DNA of 17,840 nt from Acidobacteriota bacterium. Lineage in GTDB: Bacteria > Acidobacteriota > Blastocatellia > Pyrinomonadales > Pyrinomonadaceae. This document shows positions 6,519 to 12,781 of the stretch, piece by piece (positions within the stretch are counted from its first letter, which is position 1; each line of letters begins with the position of its first letter). A model generated the notes under the pieces. That model was not told the origin of the DNA, searched no databases, and saw only the letters and a list, made by a program, of their open reading frames with translations. The position numbers and the translations under genes are program-made. The stretch spans positions 1-17,840 of the forward strand of contig QHXE01000045.1 of assembly GCA_003222835.1 (NCBI GenBank). Direction: 5' to 3'.

Positions 6519-7340
6519 ATGAACGATCCAGTTGGCCGGCGTCGGTTTACGATTCCCGATGGCCGTGCCGCTCTGGTTATCGCCCATCCTGGCCATGAAC
6601 TGCTGGTTCACGGCTGGCTGGAACTTGCACGACCAGTCATCTTCATCCTTACGGATGGCTCTGGGCGAACAAACCAATCGAGGCTGGAGTCAACGACAAA
6701 GGTATTCAACCAGACCGGCGCGAAACCGGGTTCGATTTACGGACGCCTTACGGACCGCGCGGCATACGCGGCCATTCTCGATCGAGAGTTTGACCTTTTT
6801 ATCCGGCTCGCCAGCGAACTTGCCGAAGCACTGATTGCTAAGCGCATTGACTATGTCGCTGGCGATGCCGCTGAGGGTTACAGCCCGACACATGATGTCT
6901 GTCGTTTGATAATCAACACGGCGGTAAAGATTGCTTACCAGACAACCGGCCGGGGGGTTGCAAATTTCGAATTCCCTCTCGTCCGGCCGCCGGACGCCGA
7001 TCTTGCGGCGCTTCATCCTGACGACATTTGGCTGCAACTGGACGAAGAAGCATTTGCGCGAAAGCTGGTTTCGGCAAAGGGATACGCCCCACTCACGAGC
7101 GAAGTTTCAGCGGCGCTTAGTAGAGAATCGGCCGATGCATACAGGATAGAATGGTTGCACCGAGTCGATGGTAGCTGTGACAGCTGCGGTTGGGATGGCG
7201 AACGGCCTTCTTATGAGGAATATGGTGAGAAGCAGGTCGCGGCAGGCTACTATCAGCGCGTGCTTCGCTATCATGAGCACCTAGAGCCTCTCGCGGCGGC
7301 GCTCTCGTGTTACGCTGAAAAACACCACTCAAAGCTGTAA
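6519..7340 (+). CDS. PIG-L/LmbE-like deacetylase family protein with AHPGHE motif
   Basis: A 273-residue protein. AALVIAHPGHELLVHGWLE (about 17-35) occupies the place of the AHPDDE motif of PIG-L/LmbE enzymes, which N-deacetylate GlcNAc-PI and related amine-acylated substrates. VIFILTDGSGR is the next strand and DAAEGYSPTHDVCR (His125) resembles the segment with the last zinc ligand. In the motif the usual catalytic Asp is Gly25 and the second Asp, a zinc ligand, is His26, so metal binding could persist with altered catalysis. CDSCGW (near 224) is a small Cys pair. I chose ATG 6519; a strong GGAGGA (6490-6495) lies five bases before an in-frame CTG at 6501, which may be the true start, and an ATG at 6432 would overlap the acyltransferase gene. 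Probably cytoplasmic. Confidence 0.7.
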   Translation: MNDPVGRRRFTIPDGRAALVIAHPGHELLVHGWLELARPVIFILTDGSGRTNQSRLESTTKVFNQTGAKPGSIYGRLTDRAAYAAILDREFDLFIRLASELAEALIAKRIDYVAGDAAEGYSPTHDVCRLIINTAVKIAYQTTGRGVANFEFPLVRPPDADLAALHPDDIWLQLDEEAFARKLVSAKGYAPLTSEVSAALSRESADAYRIEWLHRVDGSCDSCGWDGERPSYEEYGEKQVAAGYYQRVLRYHEHLEPLAAALSCYAEKHHSKL

Positions 7341-7408
7341 GATGATTCTTCTCTCAAAAGCTGCTCCGTCGCCCTGGTGATTGATGGTTGAAGTAAACGG
7401 GTTCGAGT

Positions 7409-8851
7409 ATGCGCTCAATGCGGATTCTAATCACAAACAACACGCTAGACTTCCGGGGCGGTTCAGAACTCTACGTGCGCGATTTGGCAATCGCTTTGCT
7501 CAAACGCGGACATCTGCCCATCGCCTATAGCACCAAGCTTGGAGAGATCGCTCAGGAAATTCGGGCCGCGACAGTGCCCGTCATCGACAATCTAGACGCA
7601 TTGGCGGCGCCACCGGACGTAATTCATGGACATCATCACCTGGATACAATGACGGCGCTTCTGCGCTTCCCGAGAGTGCCGGCGGTCTATTTCTGTCATG
7701 GGTGGCTTCCCTGGGAAGAGACACCGCCGCAATTCCCGAGAATATTGCGCTACGTCGCGGTGGATTATTTATGTCGTGACCGGTTGCTCTTTGAGCACGG
7801 AATACCCGAGGATCGCATCCGTGTGCTCCTTAACTTCGTCGATCTCGAACGATTTAGACCTCGGAGTCCGCTTCCGGCAAGCCCTCAGCGCGCGCTAATT
7901 TTCAGCAACTACGCAACCGAAGACACGCAGATACCGGCGGTCCGTGACGCGTGCGCGCGCCATGGCATTACGACCGAGGTTGTCGGATTAGGGGCGGGTA
8001 ATGCCTGTGCTCGACCAGAGGAGATCCTCGGCCGTTATGATCTCGTTTTCGCCAAAGGGAGAGCTGCCCTTGAAAGTCTCGCCGTAGGTGTGGCGGTAAT
8101 CCTCTGTGATGAGAAAGGCGTCGGACCTATGGTCACGAGCGGGGAGTTGGATCAGCTTCGGCCCCTCAACTTCGGGTTGCGCACGCTGCGTGAGCCATTG
8201 GATGTCGACGCAGTCGAACGACAGATTGCCCGCTACGACGCTGAAGATGCCGCTAAGGTCTCCAGGCTGGTTCGCGCCAATGCAGGAACCAACGCGGTCG
8301 TTGACCAAATCGTTTCGCTTTACGGAGAAATCATCGCGGAAAATACGAGGAGGCGTGAATCAAACCTTGATGAGGAAGCGCGCTCTTCCGCAGCATACCT
8401 CCGCTGGCTTGCGCCAACATTAAAAGACCACAGGCAGCATACACAGCAGCTTGTTGACTGGGCACTTGAACGACACAGCGCGGTCGAGTTGTTGGCGACC
8501 CAGTTGGCTGAGAGGCATGAGAAAGTCCTGGCATTGGTTGAACACGTCGCGGAACGGCAGAGAGCGGTCGATTCCCTGGGGACGCAATTACGCGACAGCG
8601 AAACCAAGTTGAAGGTATTAGCAGACCACGTCTCGGAACGGGAGAGAGCCGTCGACTCGCTGGCTAATGAGTTGGCCCAGAGTCAAAATAAAGTTATGGC
8701 CTTGACAACTCAACCGCGGGAGGCTGAGCTTGGAGAGAAAAGAAACATGCTGAGCCGGCAATTGTTAAAGCTGTATGGAAAGCTCAAGTATCCTTACCTT
8801 CTACCTTTGTATCGACTACTGCGGCTTGCGTCGCACAAAAACGAACACTAA
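7409..8851 (+). CDS. GT4-type glycosyltransferase with C-terminal 28-residue coiled-coil repeats
   Basis: A 480-residue protein. Residues 1-310 look like a GT-B, family 4 transferase: RILITNNTLDFRGGSELYVR (5-24, the N-terminal Gly-Gly loop), DVIHGHHHLD, AVYFCHGW, VLLNFVDLERFRP (the usual 'N.vD...F.p' linker) and AKGRAALESLAVGVAVILCD (215-234), which resembles the conserved E-x7-E donor-binding region. Residues 351-434 are three 28-residue coiled-coil repeats very like those in the GT2 gene, followed by a basic tail (LLKLYGKLKYPYLLPLYRLLR) that could bind membrane. No signal peptide. ATG 7409 or ATG 7418 could be the start; neither has a strong ribosome binding site. The sequence predicts retaining transfer from an NDP-sugar, with the sugar unknown. 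Confidence 0.82.
   Translation: MRSMRILITNNTLDFRGGSELYVRDLAIALLKRGHLPIAYSTKLGEIAQEIRAATVPVIDNLDALAAPPDVIHGHHHLDTMTALLRFPRVPAVYFCHGWLPWEETPPQFPRILRYVAVDYLCRDRLLFEHGIPEDRIRVLLNFVDLERFRPRSPLPASPQRALIFSNYATEDTQIPAVRDACARHGITTEVVGLGAGNACARPEEILGRYDLVFAKGRAALESLAVGVAVILCDEKGVGPMVTSGELDQLRPLNFGLRTLREPLDVDAVERQIARYDAEDAAKVSRLVRANAGTNAVVDQIVSLYGEIIAENTRRRESNLDEEARSSAAYLRWLAPTLKDHRQHTQQLVDWALERHSAVELLATQLAERHEKVLALVEHVAERQRAVDSLGTQLRDSETKLKVLADHVSERERAVDSLANELAQSQNKVMALTTQPREAELGEKRNMLSRQLLKLYGKLKYPYLLPLYRLLRLASHKNEH
8459..8710 (+). repeat. Three tandem 84-bp units encoding 28-residue coiled-coil repeats (GT4 gene)
   Basis: Units at 8459-8542, 8543-8626 and 8627-8710 encode WALERHSAVELLATQLAE..., HVAERQRAVDSLGTQLRD... 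and HVSERERAVDSLANELAQ..., each 28 residues. They match the GT2 repeats at 3401-3652 most closely in the stretch QLAERHEKVLALVEH / ERQRAVDSL, with differences mostly at third codon positions. Confidence 0.8.
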
Positions 8852-8898
8852 TAGAAACGGAGACGAGTCTGACAACGGACCATAGGCAATTTCGCGCG

Positions 8899-9444
8899 AT
8901 GATTTTCGATCAGGTCATCGCCTTTCTGAAAACTCGCTCTGCCGAACAGATTGCGCATGTCAACGGAACGTTGCTGGCACACCTCGAAGGCACTTGCGCC
9001 CTTCTGCTGGGTTGGGGCAATCCCATCGATCTATGTTTAGCCGGCTTATGTCACACGATTTATGGGACTGATGGATTCCCAGTCCAGCTTTTGGATATCT
9101 CGCAGCGATGGGAACTCAAAAGAATGATAGGTCCGCAGGCCGAGGAATTTGTCTATTTTTATGCCTCATGTGATCGTTCGTACTTATATCCGCAGATTAA
9201 GATTACGTCCCCGATCCAATTTCGCGATCGGTTCACGGGATCGATATTCGTCCCCGACGACTCGTTGCTCAAGTCGTTCCTGGAACTCACGTTTGCTAAT
9301 GAACTTGAGCTTGCGCAGTCGGACCCGGTTTTGGTTGACCAGACTAGAACCGCAATTGCGCCTCTCTTTTCCCGCTGCCAGGGGCTTGTGAGCGATTCAG
9401 CCTTCGCTTATTTCTTCGACGTATATGAAGTATCTGACCGATAG
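8899..9444 (+). CDS. DUF6817-type protein
   Basis: A 181-residue protein. HVNGTLLAHLEGTCALLLGW followed by GNPIDLCLAGLCHTIYGTDG matches the pattern I recall for DUF6817 (H..GTLL.HL.GT..LL..WG....CLAGL.H.IYGT..F). A later FVYFYASCDRS segment also fits. The spaced histidines and helical pattern suggest an HD-like metal-dependent fold, but the family has no function I can name. It sits between two glycosyltransferase genes, 27 bases before the next one, so a role in glycan synthesis is an inference from position. There is no signal peptide or membrane segment. The ribosome binding site before ATG 8899 is weak. Confidence 0.72.
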   Translation: MIFDQVIAFLKTRSAEQIAHVNGTLLAHLEGTCALLLGWGNPIDLCLAGLCHTIYGTDGFPVQLLDISQRWELKRMIGPQAEEFVYFYASCDRSYLYPQIKITSPIQFRDRFTGSIFVPDDSLLKSFLELTFANELELAQSDPVLVDQTRTAIAPLFSRCQGLVSDSAFAYFFDVYEVSDR

Positions 9445-9471
9445 AAAAGCTCCGCGAAAGGATCTGGCGAC

Positions 9472-10227
9472 GTGCTTCGAATCTGGCGCAACAAAGAGAT
9501 CAAAGTTCACATATATGCGCTGTGCTGGAATGAAGAAAGAATGCTTCCGTACTTCTTCCGCCATTATGATGGCGTCGCTGAGCGGTATTTCATTTTTGAT
9601 AATGATTCAACGGATCGTTCCATTGAAATGCTCAAGACCAATCCAAAGGTAACTTTGGAGCGTTTTGAAATCGTCGGAGACTCATTCGTCAGCGCTGCTC
9701 TCAAACACTACAACGAGTGTTGGAAACGGAGCCGAGGGCAGGCTGATTGGGTTATTGTCTGTAATATCGATGAACACATTTACCATCCAAACCTAAAGAG
9801 GTACTTAAGGACCTGTAAGAACCTCGGCATTTCACTTATCATTCCATACGGCTATAACATGGTTTCAGACAGATTTCCGAGAACCAGCCGACCACTCTGT
9901 GAAAGCCTTAAATGCGGGATGCGGGAGCCGTCCTGGGACAAGCCGCAAATCTTTGATCCGAATAAGATAAGCGAAATAAATTTCGCGCCAGGCCGGCATG
10001 CAGCAGATCCTGTCGGCGAAGTGATTACTCCAAGAAATGCCAGAGTAAAGCTATTGCACTACAAGTATCTTGGGATGGAGTACTTACTCCGCAGAAACTT
10101 TGAACTTAAATCGGGATTGAGACCTTTGGATATTAAGAATCGCTGGGGACATCAGTACTTGTGGGATCGGGAGGCAAACACCGAAGAATATCAACGCGTA
10201 AAGGCGAACTCGGTTTTGGTGCTCTGA
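9472..10227 (+). CDS. Glycosyltransferase family 2-like protein
   Basis: A 251-residue protein from GTG 9472, chosen because GAAAGGA lies about nine bases upstream. IYALCWNEERMLPYFFRHYD and YFIFDNDSTDRSIEML form the nucleotide-binding start of a GT-A fold seen in the 'Glyco_tranf_2_4'/GT92-like group. VIVCNIDEHIYHPNL (about residues 92-106) stands where these enzymes have the metal-binding D.DEF segment, here DEH. RVKLLHYKYLGMEYLLRR and NRWGHQYLWD fit the C-terminal acceptor region, where an H.K motif is common. No membrane segment. Its stop is one base from the start of the cupin gene, so the two are translationally coupled. The transferred sugar is unknown. Confidence 0.8.
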   Translation: MLRIWRNKEIKVHIYALCWNEERMLPYFFRHYDGVAERYFIFDNDSTDRSIEMLKTNPKVTLERFEIVGDSFVSAALKHYNECWKRSRGQADWVIVCNIDEHIYHPNLKRYLRTCKNLGISLIIPYGYNMVSDRFPRTSRPLCESLKCGMREPSWDKPQIFDPNKISEINFAPGRHAADPVGEVITPRNARVKLLHYKYLGMEYLLRRNFELKSGLRPLDIKNRWGHQYLWDREANTEEYQRVKANSVLVL

Positions 10228-10228
10228 C

Positions 10229-10675
10229 GTGAGTTCAATCGAAGGAATAAAAATCATCCAACTGAAAAAGGTGGCCAACGAACGCGGTCATCTTCTGGAG
10301 ATACAGCGCAATGACGATCCACTCTACCCCGGCTTTGGCCAAGCCTATATCACTTGCAACCTGCCGGGAGTGATCAAGGCATGGTATCGACATCGTAAGC
10401 AGTTTGATCAAATCGCTCTCATCAAAGGCGGATTGACTCTCGTCTTATTTGACTCGCGAGACGACTCACCGACTTACCAAAACATTGTGGAAATCGCCAT
10501 TAGCGATCTGGTACCGGCCCTCGTTCAGATACCACCCGGCATCTGGCACGGTTTCAAAGCGTTAGGCAGCGAACCGACGTATTTACTGCACCTTAACTCC
10601 GTCGCCTTTAATTTTGAGCAGACCGATGAGGATCGATTGCCTTCATCGACCGCGTCGATACCTTATGAGTGGTAA
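10229..10675 (+). CDS. dTDP-4-dehydrorhamnose 3,5-epimerase-like cupin (second copy)
   Basis: A 148-residue RmlC-like cupin starting at GTG 10229, one base after the preceding stop. NLPGVIKAWYRHRKQFDQIA (44-63) aligns with the GVIKGWH.H motif of this family; the first His is Tyr53 while His55 is kept. The strand LVLFDSRDDSPTYQN and IPPGIWHGFKALGSE are classic. At the end, where relatives have PYNHAEPDEYRLP, this protein has AFNFEQTDEDRLP, so the tyrosine usually there is Phe. It may therefore be an epimerase with altered chemistry, a ketoisomerase, or a sugar-binding relative. It differs clearly from the cupin at 1779, so it is not a recent duplicate. Confidence 0.8.
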   Translation: MSSIEGIKIIQLKKVANERGHLLEIQRNDDPLYPGFGQAYITCNLPGVIKAWYRHRKQFDQIALIKGGLTLVLFDSRDDSPTYQNIVEIAISDLVPALVQIPPGIWHGFKALGSEPTYLLHLNSVAFNFEQTDEDRLPSSTASIPYEW

Positions 10676-10680
10676 TTGAC

Positions 10681-11430
10681 ATGGAACTCTGCCTCATTAC
10701 GGATAAAACAGAATTTGCCGCGGAGGCGGAAAAAGTTGGAATAGAGCGAATTATGCTGGACCTCGAGAGAACTGGCAAAAGGAAAAGGCAAATGGGTCGT
10801 GATCTTTTCATCTCGGATCACATACTGAGCCATAAGAGCTGCGAGGAGATCGACGCAGTGATTGAAGCTGGAGCCGACTTTATGATGTTGCCTTATTTCC
10901 ACAGCGTGGATGAGGTCCGCGGGTTCCGCTCGCTCGTAGCGGCGAGGGCAAAAACAATTCTGCTGGTAGAAACTAAATCAGCCGTGGAAATCCTGCCGAC
11001 ACTTGTGAAAGAGAGACTCGGTGATGAGGTGCATATCGGTTTAAATGATCTTCGTATCAGTCTCGGTAATAGGACTATTTTCGACCCGCTTTGTAATGGA
11101 ATGATAGAACGGCTTTCAGCTTTGTTGCGCGGAGAGAAGATTCCTTTCGGCGTTGGCGGCATAGCTCGATTGTCGCACGACAGACTACCTATTAACCCGG
11201 AGCACGTGCTGGCGGAACAAGTGCGGCTTGAAGCTGGCATCGGGTGGCTGGGCAGATCGTTTCGGGAAGATATGGAGAACAGACGTCGCCCGGGGGAACT
11301 GGCCTGTGAGGTCGAACTGATACGGAAGGCCATTAAAAAATGGGAGTCTGCTCCCGAAGAGGCACTCGCAGCAAAAAGGAAAATACTGAGGGAAGAGGTG
11401 GGGGGTTGGGAAGCCGCCATCAACGCTTGA
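10681..11430 (+). CDS. HpcH/HpaI aldolase/citrate lyase-like protein
   Basis: A 249-residue TIM-barrel protein related to HpcH/HpaI class II aldolases and citrate lyase beta. IERIMLDLERTGKRKRQMG, AGADFMMLPYFHSVDEVRGF, ILLVETKSAVEILP (with the Glu typical of the metal site), VHIGLNDLRISLG (118-130) and IPFGVGGIARLS follow the family order. Classical members cleave or form C-C bonds with pyruvate or oxaloacetate using a divalent metal. Here, between an RmlC-like cupin and WecB in a glycan locus, it could make a pyruvate-derived or branched sugar unit, but that is an inference. ATG 10681 starts right after the cupin stop (5-base gap) and gives a natural N-terminus (MELCLITD); an upstream GTG at 10669 would overlap the cupin gene. 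Confidence 0.8.
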   Translation: MELCLITDKTEFAAEAEKVGIERIMLDLERTGKRKRQMGRDLFISDHILSHKSCEEIDAVIEAGADFMMLPYFHSVDEVRGFRSLVAARAKTILLVETKSAVEILPTLVKERLGDEVHIGLNDLRISLGNRTIFDPLCNGMIERLSALLRGEKIPFGVGGIARLSHDRLPINPEHVLAEQVRLEAGIGWLGRSFREDMENRRRPGELACEVELIRKAIKKWESAPEEALAAKRKILREEVGGWEAAINA

Positions 11431-11475
11431 TTGCATGAAGTGCACGGCAGGTCGCAAGGAATCTAAGACAAATAG

Positions 11476-12624
11476 ATGAGCCGGCATAGAATCGTTACGA
11501 TTGTGGGCACGCGCCCAGAGGTGATCAAGATGGCGCCAGTGGTTCTAGAGCTTCAACGCTGGCAGGCGGTTTTTGATCATACTTTGGTAAACACCTCGCA
11601 GCATCGCGAAATGCTCGTTTCGGCTATGACGTTGTTCGGACTAGAGCCAGATATCGATCTGAAGCTGATGGAGGAAAATCAAAGTCTGGCATCCTTCGCT
11701 TCACGTTCGCTATCATCTATAAGCAATCTGCTGGTGGAGTTAAAGCCGGATTTGATCTTGATTCAAGGTGATACCACGACCGTAATGACAGCCGCGCTCG
11801 CTGCTTTCTATCAAGACGTTAGAGTTGGTCACGTTGAAGCTGGACTGAGATCGTTCAATCGAAGGCATCCGTTTCCGGAAGAGGTTAACCGACGTTTTGT
11901 GGGTCTTCTGGCTGACTTACATTTTGCGCCAACCGAGCGCGCGCGACAGAATCTCTTGCGGGACGGAGTGACCGAGAACAGCATCTTCGTTACCGGCAAC
12001 ACGATTGTTGATGCACTCCAATCGATTCCTCCCGCAGAGAACTTCGACGATCAAAGTCTCGACCACATTGATTACGATCGCAGGAAGGTATTGCTTGTGA
12101 CCGCTCATCGCCGCGAGAATCATGGGCCGCCGCTGCGCTCGATATGCCGGTCGCTGAAAAAACTAGTCACCCAATTCAATAATGTCGAGATAGTTTTTCC
12201 GGTTCATTTGAACCCAAACGTAAGAAGGGTGGTACACGAGGAGCTTAGTGATACTGCAAGGATTCACTTACTCGAACCAATATCGTACCGCGATCTCCTT
12301 GGGTTGATGAGCCGTTGCTATTTGATCCTGACGGATTCTGGGGGCATACAGGAAGAATCGGTCTCCTTTCACAAGCCAGTGCTGGTGCTGCGCGAAGTTA
12401 CTGAGCGTCCCGAAGTCGTGGAAGTTGGCGCCGGTTTGGTTATCGGCGTGGAAACTGAACGAATCGTTCGAGAAGTGTCAGACCTCTTGAATGACCGAGA
12501 ACGGTATCAAAGAATGTCTACGGCCGAAAATCCTTTCGGAGACGGGCACGCGGCTGAACGGATTGTCAAAATACTTGCTGAACGTCTGCAATCAGAAATG
12601 ACAAAAACGTTAATCGCAACATGA
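11476..12624 (+). CDS. wecB: Non-hydrolysing UDP-N-acetylglucosamine 2-epimerase
   Basis: A 382-residue protein of the normal length for WecB. It interconverts UDP-GlcNAc and UDP-ManNAc in the cytoplasm, supplying ManNAc or ManNAcA for surface glycans. Signatures in order: IVGTRPEVIKMAPVV (near residue 9), ILIQGDTTTVMTAALAAF, VGHVEAGLRSFNRRHPFPEE, FVTGNTIVDAL, LLVTAHRRENHG, FPVHLNPNVRR, LILTDSGGIQEES and LREVTERPEVVEVG. All expected active-site stretches are present. AAGGA at 11456-11460 lies about 15 bases before the ATG. It closes the rightward polysaccharide run; the next gene is convergent. The family assignment is secure; the symbol is by homology. Confidence 0.95.
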   Translation: MSRHRIVTIVGTRPEVIKMAPVVLELQRWQAVFDHTLVNTSQHREMLVSAMTLFGLEPDIDLKLMEENQSLASFASRSLSSISNLLVELKPDLILIQGDTTTVMTAALAAFYQDVRVGHVEAGLRSFNRRHPFPEEVNRRFVGLLADLHFAPTERARQNLLRDGVTENSIFVTGNTIVDALQSIPPAENFDDQSLDHIDYDRRKVLLVTAHRRENHGPPLRSICRSLKKLVTQFNNVEIVFPVHLNPNVRRVVHEELSDTARIHLLEPISYRDLLGLMSRCYLILTDSGGIQEESVSFHKPVLVLREVTERPEVVEVGAGLVIGVETERIVREVSDLLNDRERYQRMSTAENPFGDGHAAERIVKILAERLQSEMTKTLIAT

Positions 12625-12781
12625 CCAACGGATCAGATCAGGAATGACCTTTGCTGCTTTCACGCAACAGTGACATTTGGTAAATCTGTTGTCCAAGGCG
12701 GGAACTGGATGAACTTGGGTAACGGGTATCTTTATTTCAGACGACGAATACGTCAGTGCTGACTTCGGCTTGAAGGAGCCA
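12625..12781. other. Convergent intergenic region, no clear terminator
   Basis: The 157 bases lie between the ends of wecB and the TPR gene. A small stem GTCAG-TG-CTGAC (12752-12763) has no T-run, so I cannot call a rho-independent terminator. A plus-strand open stretch from 12713 to the TGA at 12827-12829 encodes a plausible-looking tail (VSADFGLKEPLQQMIEEA) with no start codon; it may be a decayed gene end. Confidence 0.3.
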
